NCBI RefSeq assembly: GCF_010093535.1
Contig: NW_022985167.1
Location: 911,335 to 975,334 of the forward strand
DNA from: Lindgomyces ingoldianus
Lineage: Eukaryota; Ascomycota; Dothideomycetes; Pleosporales; Lindgomycetaceae
Direction of reading: 5' to 3'
DNA: 64,000 bases
Within the stretch, counting starts at the first letter, position 1. Each line of letters begins with the position of its first letter. This document shows, piece by piece, positions 46,348-58,673 of this stretch. A program made the position numbers and the translations under genes. Below the pieces are notes generated by a model. It had not been told where the DNA came from and did no database searches. It saw nothing but the letters and a program-made list of their open reading frames with translations.

Positions 46348-47697
46348 TAGAGTTGGCAACAATCAAGTCAACTTAATAACTTGACTTAATTAACTTAATT
46401 AATAGCTGTTAATTAAGTTAATTAGCTAAGCAAAATTTACTAAGTTAATTAAGTAAATTATGCCTACTTAATTAACTTAATTAACAGACTTAAATCCCTA
46501 GGATCTTAGGTTTACTAGGGGATACAGGATCCTTTAGTGTGCAGGAGTAGTAAATATAGTATAAGGCAGCTTAGCTTTAAGAGACTTTAGAGTTGTAATA
46601 GTTGCCTAACTAGGCTTAGCACTATATATCTAAAATTCCTTAACTTCTACTGCCTACTAACTTACCTGCCTCTACCACCTCTCTTACTCTACTAACGCCC
46701 CCCTCTATTAATATAGCGTTGCCTAATTATTTAGAAGGCATAAATAGTAACTTTATAAAAGTCTAGACCTAGCAGCTTAAAAGCGCAGCCTTATAAATTA
46801 CTTTTAAAAATAGCTCTACTAATTTAGCTACTAACGCGCTGTTAGAGCTTAACGCTAATAAGAGCTCTATAGGAGGCACCCTTTCTACTACTAACATTAA
46901 CAACAATAATAATAACATGTATAAGGGCATTAAATAAACGTGTCTACTTAATTATTATAAGCTAGCTTACACAGTAAAGCGCAGTTAAAAAAGCTAGGTT
47001 TAGCAGTATAGGTATTACCTCTAGCACTGTAAGCAACAACGCTTGTACTAGCTTTACTACTATTACTACTGTTATAAGCACTTTAATAAGTTTTATTAAG
47101 CTAATTTATTAACTATGTTAATTACGCGCTATCTTGCTAAGTGTAAGGCTAGCTATAGCATTAATAAAAATAGCCTAAAAGCTACCTCCTGCGTCACAAC
47201 TCCTTCCTAGTAATCCTCCCTACTTGCCTACCTCTACTATAAAGGCCTTAGAGTATTTTAGGGTGTTGCTAACCTTATTACAAAGAGCTTCTTACACATA
47301 AACTTCCTATAATTAGTGCTTAACTAGGTAGTGGCTAATAACTAGGCGCTCTCTGTAATTAAGGGCGCTGCTTTTTAAGCTATGTTATAGTAGGCTAACT
47401 TGTTAGCTAAGGCAGAGCTGTAGAGGTCCTATAACACCCTATAAGCTTATATAATTGCAGAGTACAAGTTGTACATGCCTGCTGTTATTAATTATCTTTA
47501 TAACACATAATTAGCTATATATATCTCTCTTAATAATTAGACGTTAACAGGTAGCAAGCAGGCGCTTATAGGGATCTATATACACCACCTTAATTGCAAC
47601 AGCGCGCCTTGTAATTATGTACTTAGCCTACTCTTATTAATAGGCTAGCATATAAGTGTTAATATTGCCACTGTTGTTAACACTATACTTAAGAGCT

Positions 47698-48293
47698 TGT
47701 TACAATCCTTGCTTCGTGAAGCACTTAGGTCTTCTAGTGTTCCTAAGGGGAAAGTAGGACGGATAGTAGGGGCCAATCCAGTAGGGTGTACAGTCCTACG
47801 TACAGGCTATTAGGCTAATAGAGGCTTATATAGAATAACTAGATTATAGTTTGCCCTATGTGCAGCAGTAGGGAGGCTAGGGTTAAACAGTCCTTTTAGA
47901 CAAAGTTAGAGGTATATATAGTGTAAGATATACAAATAGTATTATAGCTCTTTAGAAAGCTAAATGCTACTTAGTCTATGTAAAGAATAAACTAAACATT
48001 AAACACACTTTTTAAAAGTTGTTTAATGTAGGAACTATATATATATACTAGGAACACTAAGGGGAGTTAGCAGAAGTTTATAGGAGCCTGCTAAGAGGGG
48101 CTCTTATAAGCTCCCTTAGGCTCTCTAAACTTGCAGCCTGTTCTTCTATTAGACAGTGCATTCTTCTATAATCTTAGGTAGCTGCGCTGTCTCTGCGTCC
48201 TCTAATTAGTTTGTAAGCAAGCCCTGCCCTAAACTAGCTAGATTATAGAGCACTGCTAGTAGAGTTACACTAGTCTAACTGTAGACTGTAACA
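47698..48293 (-). repeat. 3' LTR of the 47.7-55.4 kb gypsy element
   Basis: It is 596 bp, the same length as the partner LTR. It starts TGTTACAATCCTTGC and ends AGACTGTAACA. Confidence 0.87.
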
Positions 48294-48310
48294 CGCTGCC
48301 CCCTTTCCCT
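48294..48310 (-). promoter_or_regulatory. Polypurine tract of the second gypsy element
   Basis: The plus strand reads cgctgccccctttccct. On the minus strand this is a G/A-rich tract directly before the LTR, the position of a retrotransposon polypurine tract. Confidence 0.65.
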
Positions 48311-51300
48311 AGCAGCGTCTTTGCTGCTCTGCTTACACAACTATGTTAGTAAAAGTTTATTTATAAAGTAAGCATTTACCTACTAAAAAGTATCCTTAAT
48401 ATTTATTTATCTTATACTAAATAGCTTATTAGTCTTATTTATTCTACTGTCTTTATGTTACTTATTATTTTAATTCTTTTTATTAGATAAAAATAAGGCC
48501 TTATAGCGCTTACTAATTCTTAGAGTTATTTTATATGTTAACTTTGTCCTTAGATAAGTGCATTAAGTGTGTAAAAAAGTATAGTAAATGTAACACCTTT
48601 ATTTCTAATACTACATAGAATTATTTAAAGAAGAAAAAAGAAACACTTCTTTAAAAGGCTAAAGCTTTATAGGCCTAAAACTGTGTGTTGTAAAATAAGT
48701 AATAGGCTTAAGTCTAAAAACAGCTCTGCTTGCAAGAGAAAATGTTAGAGGCAATAAATAAAAGGTATTTTAGATAAGATTATATCTAAAAATTACTAAA
48801 TTTACTAAAGGCTTGTTGCGTAAAGTACCTAAAAAGAGATTTATTCTCTTTAGACAAAATAAAAGCTTTTAAGGCTAAAGTAAAAAGTTATTCTTTTCTT
48901 TAACTATTATTAGCTAGGACTTATCTCTAAAGGCTGCTACTATCTAGTAATAATGTAGCTATTTTTTTTAATATAGGTGCTTTATTACTTAGCTAGTTTC
49001 TTTTAGACAAGCCTAAAGGTACCTTTATACTAATAGCTACGTGTTTCTTAAATTCTTAGCTAGTTCTTATGTGTTTTTACTAGTAAGCTACTTTTTCTAT
49101 TTTACTAAAAAAATTTTTTAGTTTTTTTAGTTACTAATAATGTGCTTAACTTTATACTTTATTTCCTTATCTTTTTATCTTTAAGTAGATAGGAGAATCT
49201 CTTTAAGTGCTTTTTCTAGTCTAGAGATATAAAACTACAGATGTATCTTTATGTGCAAAGAAAGTTTAAGCTTATAATTCTTTTATTAAGTCTAAAAGAC
49301 ATTATAAGGTCTTATCTTTTTTTCTGCAAGTTTCCTTAAGGGTTAGAGTATCTTAAGGTTTTTAGTATTAAGGTATATGTAATCTTCTAGGTAAATTTTT
49401 AGTTCTAGTTATTATAATTTATTTACATACTTCTCTATTATTTCCTTACTAGATCTAGCTTTTATAGCTAACTTTTTATGTACCTAACATAGGTTTGTTA
49501 GCTAGTTTATTAACTTTTATAAGTTTATAAGTTAATTTCTGTGCAACATAAAGTACAAATTATATTTAAAATTAGCTTTATATAGTGTTTTCTTTATTAT
49601 AGCTAATTTTACATTATTAATAGCTAACTGCGCTATTAGAAGCTATTCTACTTAGTTATTTTAAGTGTAGAAAACATACTTTCTTAAATATCTCTTTATT
49701 TCTGCATTTACTTTTTTAGTCTGTCTATCTATCTACAGGTAGTAGGCTGTTAATAGCTTGTGTGCTATACTAAAGTGCTGTATTACTACTTTTTAGAAGC
49801 TGCTAGTAAATAGCTTATCTTAATTAAAGATAATAATCTTAAGGCATTTATATACTAATATTACATTTTATTTTAATTTATAAATAAATTTCTTAGCAGT
49901 TATTATTTTTTCTAAAGGCTAAGTGTGTAGATACTTAGTAGTTTTATTTAAGGCTACTATAATTATATTGCACATCCTGTCTATTCTTAGTTTCTTAGAT
50001 AAAAGTAATTCTATAATAAAATCTATTATAATTATTATTTATAGTAATTTTAGTGCTTTAATTAGTTAAAAGTACTTATATGTCTTATGCCTCTGCAAGT
50101 TGTTCTTATTACAGGTGTTACATTTCTTAAGCACCTTTATATACAGTTGCTTTACCTTTAATATTTATTATAGTATAGCAGCTCTTAATTTTTTCTAGAG
50201 GGTGCTTATTCTTAGATGTTTAAACATTAGAGATTTATAATATTTCTTAATTAAGTTCTTTTATCTTTACTTACTAGCTATAAGCATATAAAATTCTTTT
50301 ATAAGTTAAAGCTTATTATAAATTTATTTTTTATTAGTTTTTTTAAAAAGTGTAAACTTTTTAGTTCTTTTTTCTTTTTTATTAAAGTAGTCTAGTCTTT
50401 AGCTAAGGGTGTTAGCCTACTAATTTTGTGTTTCTAGAACATGCTTAATAATGTAGTTAAACTAGGCAAGCTCTATTACTTATTTTATGTGCATTAGTAA
50501 GAGTTTCTTTACTATTAAAAATATAACTAGATTTACATAGTTAGTTATAATATAAAATAGCTTTGCTATTTTATATAGTTTAGTAGCCTATACTCTTACA
50601 GTGTTTAATATTACTTTTAGCTCTTTATTAGGTATGCTGTAGCCTGCTTTAGGTCCTAAGAATTTAGCAGAATAATACGCAACTAGGTGCTATTTTCTGT
50701 CTTCTTATTTTTAGTAAAACGCAGCCTTACTAGCTCTAAGGGACATGTCTGTGTGGATTTTTATATCTAACTATAGGTTGTACATCCTTAGTACTAGTTT
50801 AGCTATTATAGCTTGTTTTAAGGCTATAAATGCTTTATTTATTTCTAAGGTCTAGATAAATTTTGCTATAGCCTATTCCTTAGTTATAGCATTTGTTAAT
50901 AGTATAGTAATTTTTAAGTAGTTTTTAATTATTTATCTTATATAGCTTAATAGTCTTAGAAATCTTTTTACTTCCTTAACTATTATAGGTTTTAGCTATT
51001 TAAGTACTTTTTATATTTTAGCTAAATTAATTTTTATTTCTTTTTTATTAATTATAAATTTTAAGTATTTTATTTTTATAACATAGAATTTATATTTAGA
51101 GAGCTGTAAATAAAGTCTATACTTTTTAAGTTATTTTAAAACTTTTTGTACCTTCTATATATAGTCTTCTAGGGTGTCTTTTAAATAGATAAGGACGTTA
51201 TCTAGGTACACTAGGGTAAAGATGTTAAGGTATAGGTTAAAGGCTGTATTAATAATTTGCTAGAATGTTGCTAGGGCATTTATTAAACTAAACAGCATTA

Positions 51301-54300
51301 CTAGTAGTTTATAAAGTCTTTATAAGGTTTGAAACACTATAAGCTACTTATCTCTTTTCTATATCTTTATCTTATTAAATCTGTCTTGTATGTTAAACTT
51401 TGTAAAGTACTAGGTTCTTTTTAGTTAATTTATAATATCCTATATAATTAGTAGAAAAAACTAATTTTAGATTATGTTATTATTTAGGGTCTTATAGTTC
51501 TAACAAACTTAGATCTTTTTTCTTTTTTTTTTTTTATAAAAACTACTGCTAAAGCTACAAAGCTGTAGCTTTTTTAGATGTAGCTTTATACTAACATCTT
51601 ATTAACATATTCTTATAGGGCTTTTTTTTATATCCTAGTTAGAGGGCAAAGCTTATGCGTTTTTAGATTATAATTTTTTATTAAGTTAATAGCGTAATTC
51701 TAAAGCTAGTGTAGTAGTAATTCTTTTAGGTCTTCTAGCGTCTTAAACATATCTTTGTAGTTCTTATATTCTGCTAGGATATAACTTTTATCTTAGGTTT
51801 AAATAATGCTAATCTATTCTATATCTTTATCTGCCTTAATTTCTTTATAAGAGACTTCTTTAAGCTTTTTTATTATTATTTATATTACCTAAGCTTTTAG
51901 CTCTTAGTAAGGGAATTTCTAAAGTTTCCTTTTCTTAGGGTAGTAACTGCTACCCTGTTTTACTTATTTATAGACTAGGCACTTATTATTATAATATGCT
52001 AACTAGGTTATATGTGTGTAGTTATCTAAGGTTTTTATAGTTATAGTTCTTTAATTAATTACAGGGTTATGTGTTCTAAGCTAGTTATAGCCTAGAATTA
52101 CATTATACTTGCCTTTTAGCTTAAGTATGTTTATAAATTTCTAATTACTTATGTTAGGGGTTTTAAAGTTCTTTTTATAAGTTTTTAAGTTAATTTATTC
52201 TTTACTATACTTAATTAATATCGCGTTAGTAAAGGTTACCTTAAATAAGTTTTTTTTTATGCAGAATAGTATACTTTATTTATCTACTTAATCCTTATTT
52301 ATTATAGTAAAGGTGCATCTGCTGTCTATAAAGGCTAGTCTAAGCTATCCTTTGTACGTAAAGGTGGTTGTTAGGCTGTGTTCTGCCCTTTATCTTACTA
52401 TAATTACTACTAATATGTTATGTTTAGTTTCTTTATTAAAAAAAAAAAAATTTAATATTTTATAAGTTATTATTAACTTTTTTTTTTTTATAAGTTTAAT
52501 GTTTCTAGTTGCAGTAGTTAGCTACTTTACATTTATAATCTTTAACTAGATAATGTAATATTAGGTAGTCTTTCTTTTTTACTACTTTTTACTAAAAGTA
52601 GTAAAACTTATAATTATTTTACTTATTACACTTTATCTATGCCTTCTATTTATAAGGAGGGGCTGTCTAATAAGTGTAATAGTTTGTAGTTTTGCAGGCT
52701 AAGGCTGTTTCTTACTATAGGCAACTATTATAGTTCTTTTTTTATGTAAGCTACTATCTTACTTAATGTTTATTATTCTAGTGTCTAACACAGTATTGTT
52801 ATGTACACTAGTACTAGGGGTATAGACACTTATTAGGTTTATGTAATGTGTTAAGGGGACTTTCCTAGGTCTACTAAAGGTATTCCTTTGTTTGTACTAG
52901 CTGTATAAGGTGTTTTTTCTACTAGCAACTGTTAGTGCTATAAGTGCTGCTTCTGCAAAGAATATATTATCTATAGTTTTATTATATTACAAGAGCTTTT
53001 TTAAAGATTGCTAGGCTTAAAAGCAGTGTCTTTAGTTTTTTAGGCGCTAGTTATAGTACTTTAAACCTAGTAGGTTTACCTAGCTATTCTAGCTTTTAAT
53101 CTTTAATCTTAGTAAAAAATTACTATTACTTTTCTTTATTTATAATGTTATATTTAACTTTAGCTATTCTTTATATAATGTTAAATGTTAAGTAGTTGTT
53201 ACTAATGTTTATTTAGTAAAGTAAGACTATATAATTGCTTAGGTAGTTATGTTATAACCTACACTTTTAGCACTTGCATTTCTAAAACTGTTAGAAAAGC
53301 TCTCTTACTAAAGTACTAAGGGTTTAGTCTTAGAAAGGGAATTACTTTTCTTTTTTTTAAACATTTATAATGTATCCTTAGATTTAAGTCTTTTTTTTAT
53401 ATTTTTTAAAAATTATAAGGTCTTGCAACACTATGTTAAAGCTACTAAAATTTTAAATAACTACTTTTTAATACTGTTTAGGGCAGTTGTTTAAAGAGTA
53501 GTTTCTTTTATATTACTAGTAGAGTTTGTTGTCTAGTCTTTTTTATATTTTTTTATCTATAAGGCTATATTTAGCAGTAATAGCTTTTATTATTATAGTA
53601 GTATTTTTATTCTCCCCCTTTTAAAAGTTTAGGTAATTTTAGTAGAAATGTCCTACTTTTTTATAGTTTAGGCAGGCCTTGTCTTCTAGCTACTTTTATT
53701 ATTCTTTTATTAAAAGCAGCTTATTATGTCCTAGAACTTAGCTCTTCTTAAAAGAAGGGCTTTATATATGCTTTATATAACTAAGGTCTATTAGTTTTTT
53801 ATTATATTATAAAAGCTTTTTTTTCTTAGAAATAAACTCTAGTTTTTAGAAAGTTTCTTTTTATTTCTTTTTTTTTTTACACTTCTTATAGCAGTTGTTA
53901 TAAGTTGTTACTTACATAATAAAATTTTTAAAAGTAGTTAGTTTTTTACTATGCATAAATTTATCTTTTACTATTTTACTTAATTTATTATAGAACATGC
54001 AGTAGAGAGCCTTCTAGTCTGTCTATCTATAGATAGCTAGCTGTTCTCTAAAGCATGCTGCATAGTTCTAGACTAGGCTAGTCCCTTATTTTATAGTATC
54101 TAGTTTATTAGCTGTAATCTTTTTTTTATTAAAAGTTTTATAAATAGCTGTTAAAGCTTTTTTAAAGTTTTTAATATTACTAAATATTTCTTTTATTTTA
54201 GAGGTAAGTGCTTTACTATTTACTTTAAAGTTTATTTAGTTATCTGCATAGGGTTAAAACTAAATTATAAAGGGGCCTTCTAGGTGTAGTCCTATCTAGG

Positions 54301-54796
54301 ATATTATTTCTATGTTAGTCTAAAATGCTTTTTTATTATATTACATATAAAGATAGCATTTTATAAAGAATAGTTAAAGGTCCTTTAGTAATTCTTTAAA
54401 AGGCTTTAAAAGGGCTAGTCTTAAAGCTTTCTTAGCTATAATGCTTATTTTTTTAGATAAGATGTTTTAGACTTTTACTAACTCTACTTATAATTTATGT
54501 ATTTAATAGGCTTAGTTAGTTGCTTCCTAAAGGCTTAAAGGTTTAAAAAAGTTTTATAATTTTACTACTTTTTAGTAAAGGTTAGTAATTTTTTTCTTAA
54601 GTTTTAGTAGTTTACCTACCTTATTACTAATCTGCTAGAGTTTTTTAATGTTGTCCTAGATTAAATTAATCTATTTTACTAGAACAGCTTTACTTTAGGT
54701 AGAAACTTTTATAGATCTTAATAGCGCAGTGTAGGCTATGTTAGAATCTAAATTATATTAAAAAGTTACTATACTTTTTAAAAGAGTAGTGTTTAA

Positions 54797-55392
54797 TGTT
54801 ATAATTCTTACTTTATAAAGCACTTAGGTCTTCTAGTGTTTCTAAGAGAAAAGTAGGACAGATAGTAGGGGCTAATCTAGTAAGGTGTACAGTCCTACGT
54901 ACAGGCTATTAGGCTAATAGAGGCTTATATAGAATAACTAGATTATAGTTTACCCTATGTGCAGCAGTAGGGAGGCTAGGGTTAAACAGTCCTTTTAGAC
55001 AGGGTTAGAGGTATATATAGTGTAAGATATATAAATAGTATTATAGCTCTTTAAAAAGCTAAATGCTACTTAGTTTATGTAAAGAATAAACTAAACATTA
55101 AACACGCCTTTTAAAGGTTATTTAATGTAGAAACTATATACATGTGCTAGGAACGCTAAGAGGAGTTAGTAGGAGTTTATAGAAGCCTGCTAAGAGGGGC
55201 TCCTATAAGCTCCCTTAGGCTCCCTAAACTCGCGGCCTGTTCTCCTATTAGACAGTGCATTCTTCCATAATCTTAGGTAGCTGCGCTGTCTCCGCGTCCT
55301 CTGATTAGTTTGTAAGCGAGCCCTGCCCCAAACCAGCTAGATTGTGGAGCACCGCTAGTGGGGTTACGCTAGTCCAACCGTAGACCGTAACA
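54797..55392 (-). repeat. 5' LTR of the 47.7-55.4 kb gypsy element
   Basis: It starts TGTTATAATTCTTAC and ends AGACCGTAACA, followed by gagct. From about 55190 to the end it is markedly less mutated than the equivalent part of the left LTR. Confidence 0.87.
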
Positions 55393-57059
55393 GAGCTTTA
55401 AGATTTTTACATATAACTTAAGTTACTTTATTCTTAATAACACTACTAATAATAACTCTGCAATTAACGCCTTAGCTATTAAATATAACTTTAACCTTTA
55501 CTATTAACAACTATATTACACCTGCTATATAATTAACCTTACTACTTAATAAATTATATTTAGTAAAAATTATAAGGTGTTTAAAAACACAGAGAAGCAT
55601 TTTAAAAAGAAGGAGGTGTTTCTTAACAAGTAGTGTAAGGCTAGCCCTTTAGGCGTTCTAATTAATGTTATCACCTCTATCTATACACTACAAGCCTACT
55701 AGCTTTTTAAACAGTGCTAGATAACCTACAACACTTAATTAAAGCTAGATTGTAAGGTTAAAACGCTAGAGATTATTAAACTAGTAAAAATAAAGTAAAA
55801 CTTTTATTATAACTGTTTTACACATACACTTAAGCTTTATATGCTTTTTAATAAGTATATTAACTATAAGCTTGTTAAATATTATTGCTAGAGCCTTTAT
55901 TAATGCTTCTAACTTAGTAATCTTAAGAAGCGCTAGTTTATTAAAGAAGATAGCCTTTTTACTAAAGATTAGGTAATAATTACAGAGTACTAAAAAATTC
56001 TATAGCCTTTTAAAAAGGCTACTACCTGTATAGAAGGCAGAGGCGTAGCTAGCATGTTAGGCGCTATCTAGGAGGTGCTCTTTACGCTTAATTAGCTTAC
56101 AACTACTCTTAATAAGATGCTCTTTTAGTATAATAATATTAACTTTAATAATGTTAACACTTTAAAAGACTACATTTAAGCTACTTATAACATAGCTTAT
56201 ATTAAGATTATTAATTATATGCGTAAGTTAAAGAACGCCCTAGCTTATTACACTGCCTACTATCTCTACCTATATATAAAAAGTTACATAGATAAAGTGT
56301 AAGCAGTGCCTTTTAATTATAATAAGGAGCTTTATAAAGGACCTTATGTATATAAAGGCTAGCTAGACAACTGCCACCTTAGCTTTTAACACTTATAAGT
56401 AGAGTTTAAAGACGCTGCCTCTCCTATTAGTACTCTAAAGCCTCTGCTAAAGAAGGCACGTATAGGGCTAGCTAGGAGCTAGTTAGATTTTATAAGAGCT
56501 GCCTTATAAAGTAACAACGCCTGCCTAACTTATTGCTATAATAAGTTTAAGCGCTAAATAATTAAGTTACTTATACTAAAAAAGTCCCTGTTTACACGCA
56601 ACCTAATTCTATACTAAATAAAAAAGGCTAACAAGTACTCTATCTTATTGCGCTTTGCTTTTATAATCCTTAGCATCCCTATAGCGGCTACTAATTATAA
56701 GAGGACCTTCTCTAAGCTAGGTAATTTGCTAGAGACAAGGCGTCTCTGCATAAAGGCAGACCTCCTCTCTGCCCTACAAAGCCTACGTAGTTAGAAGCGC
56801 CTTAGCTTAAAGCCTACAAAGTTAGCAAAAAGTCCACGTAGTAACGCTATCTCTTCTAAAGACCTAGAGACTATCTATAAGATATACAGCAGTTAATTTA
56901 CTATGTAATCTATTAATTAAGTTAATTAAGTTAATTAAGTTAATTAAGTTAAGCCTTATTTATGCTATTAAGTTAATTAAGTTAATTAAAACGTGCTAGA
57001 TCTGTTAATTAATTAAGCAATTCACCCTAACTTAATTAACTTGATTGTTGCCAACTCTG

Positions 57060-57633
57060 GTTGGAAGGGTGAGCGTTTGAAGGGACCGATTTCACAATGC
57101 TGCGAGGTTTGGATGATGTGATATTGACAAACCGTGTGCATTGTGGGGTCTGAAACTCCTGTTAAGGGATATGTTGAGTGCGATAAAGGGCCAGGGTGTA
57201 TGGGCTTGGGTTGACGCAGGGTGGCTGCAGAGGGGGTGATCCCTCATCCTTGGTAGTGCTCACTCTGATACTTGACTATGAATTTAAGAACTAATAAGTG
57301 TACGTTCCAATGTGCTACTCCCTCTAGCACGCCATTTGCTGCGATGAGCTGGCGCTGGTGCATCGAACTGAGGAAGGTGGCTGCGAATGTCGCTAGGATA
57401 AGTGGGAAGGTTGCATATGAAGTGGCTACCCATTAAGTATAGTTAAAGCTTGATGAAACAATATAGTTGAGGTAGAGAAATCAATCGTTATATTAAATTA
57501 TCGCTGATAAGCACACAAGCTAAGCTGTTCGATGCACATGCCAACCTCACCGACATTTCGTGACAGTTCTTCAGCTAGCTCTCGCCTCCTCAATGTCTCT
57601 CAAAAGAGCCACTTCCCCTCATAAACATGTACT
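57060..57633. other. Intergenic, no supported gene
   Basis: Normal-composition sequence between the hAT element and the stop codon of the small NLR-domain gene. Its first 8 bp are the hAT target duplication. No coding region is recognised. Confidence 0.5.
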
Positions 57634-58433
57634 TTAACGAAACCTCGATATCCATGCGTCCGGACTAGAGTACACTTCCAGCTCAAATGTCGTGGAAGTG
57701 TTGCTGTTAACTGAGTCCGTTCCTTCACAGCCATCTCCATCGGAAACAGCCGTACTTCCAGTGAGGCCGCTCGATATGGGTGTAGCCCGTTCAATCGTCT
57801 GAGGGATACCAGGTACTCCATCCAATTCGTCCTGCGATTGCAAGCTCCGTACTAGCTTTAAAAGCTCCTGGATCGCACCGTGATGCTCCACTGAAGCAGA
57901 CGATGCCGCTTTGACGAGTCCGCTGTTGGAATGTTAGCGTACGTAGCACTCGAGGTTCATCTGAGCATATAGTCTTACAGTGTCCTCAGCTGCAAGAACA
58001 TCAGAATATCAGTTTTGCTATGCTCTAGCCTCACCCTCAAGTCTCTTAAATTGTTCCTTTCCGATGAGACAAAGAACGGATACTTCATCTTGTCAAATAC
58101 ACCTCCGGTCAAGTACCCCTCCACTGCATCTAACCTTCGGCTCAACTCCTTCATCACGTTTGTGCACGACCCAAGCGCAATTTCAATATCCGTGGTTCGC
58201 GATGCATTTCTTGACCACAAGATCGGTCGTGTTGGGTTGGCGCGCGCTTCTTCTTTTGAGAGTGCATCGAGCCGCTCGATAACCCACGTCAACGATTCGA
58301 TTTCATCCCGGATTTCGGTGAGCTCGGCAGGCGCATCTTTGGTGTCATCGACAATTTGTTTCGCCTTCTTTCCGACTTTCGCGGCGAGTCCTAGGACTGT
58401 GATGAGGGACGCTGAGAAAGATAGAGGGTCCAT
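57634..58433 (-). CDS. Free-standing NLR-type N-terminal domain protein (Helo_like_N family), 247 aa
   Basis: Exons are 58433-57979 and 57922-57634, joined over a 56-nt GT-AG intron. The start MDPLSFSASLITVLGLAAKV is the classic opening of the fungal N-terminal domain found in front of NACHT/NB-ARC, ankyrin or TPR regions. It has a hydrophobic first helix, then amphipathic helices with ELTEIRDEIESLTWVIERLD and NNLRDLRVRLEHSKTDILMF. Here no nucleotide-binding domain follows. Exon 2 gives a helical segment (HHGAIQELLKLVRSL) and a Ser/Thr-rich tail ending SPDAWISRFR. In full NLRs this domain transmits the signal; a solitary copy could be an adaptor or regulator, which is inference. An in-frame ATG at 58529 would add 32 residues without similarity to the family start. 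Confidence 0.8.
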
Positions 58434-58673
58434 TCTAGAAAGAAAATAACTAAACAAAATTTTAAATGGAAGCCTCATATGCGGCTTTTTCGATATTTGT
58501 ACAGGCGAGGCTGCGGTGCGCCTCACCACTTGTGGTGGCGAAGCTCAGCTGGGTTGAACACGAGTGGCTTAGCAGCCTCGTGAATGGGCGACTACAAGTA
58601 CACTTTGCATGGCACCTACCCATTTCAACCACTCTCTTGAGGTATTTCTCTTTTCGTTTCCCGCTGGTGCAAA
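58434..58673. promoter_or_regulatory. Shared 240-bp divergent promoter region
   Basis: The start codons of the NLR-domain gene (minus) and the ubiquitin-fusion gene (plus) face away from each other with only 240 bp between. This makes shared regulation possible. I see no identifiable factor site. Confidence 0.55.

Larger units (their letters stand above)
47698..55392 (-). mobile_element. Complete Ty3/gypsy LTR retrotransposon (7695 bp), RIP-degraded
   Basis: The LTRs are exactly 596 bp each (47698-48293, 54797-55392), with TGTTA...TAACA ends and an exact 5-bp duplication gagct at 47693-47697 and 55393-55397. A polypurine tract next to the left LTR places the element on the minus strand. Minus-strand relics in Gag-Pol order are a CCHC zinc knuckle near 53640-53675 (CLNYKKVGHFY, one Cys altered), a reverse transcriptase YLDN core in LVYLDNVLIYLK near 51185-51225, and an integrase zinc-binding CNTCNKNN segment near 50095-50140. 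The RT-before-integrase order is that of Ty3/gypsy. Many stops make it non-functional. Confidence 0.87.
46348..57059 (+). mobile_element. hAT transposon with transposase remnant (10.7 kb including a nested gypsy)
   Basis: The left end reads tagagttggcaacaatcaag and the right end, inverted, cagagttggcaacaatcaag. The flanks carry the exact 8-bp duplication gttggaag (46340-46347 and 57060-57067). Without the nested gypsy the element is about 3.0 kb, right for an autonomous hAT. Plus-strand relics include a segment near 47515-47560 with AIYISLNN then TAG then TLTGSKQALIGIYIHHLNC, the RNase-H-fold region. The dimerisation domain near 56640-56800 reads AFIILSIPIAATNYKRTFSK and LLETRRLCIKADLLSALQSL. 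Stops replace Gln/Trp codons elsewhere. AT-rich subterminal taattaagtt repeats mark both ends. Confidence 0.88.

Noticed and set aside
46108..46362. Minus-strand frames beside the NUP145 fragment
   Set aside because: They have low-complexity Ser/Thr/His-rich content with no recognisable domain and extend into the hAT terminal repeat.
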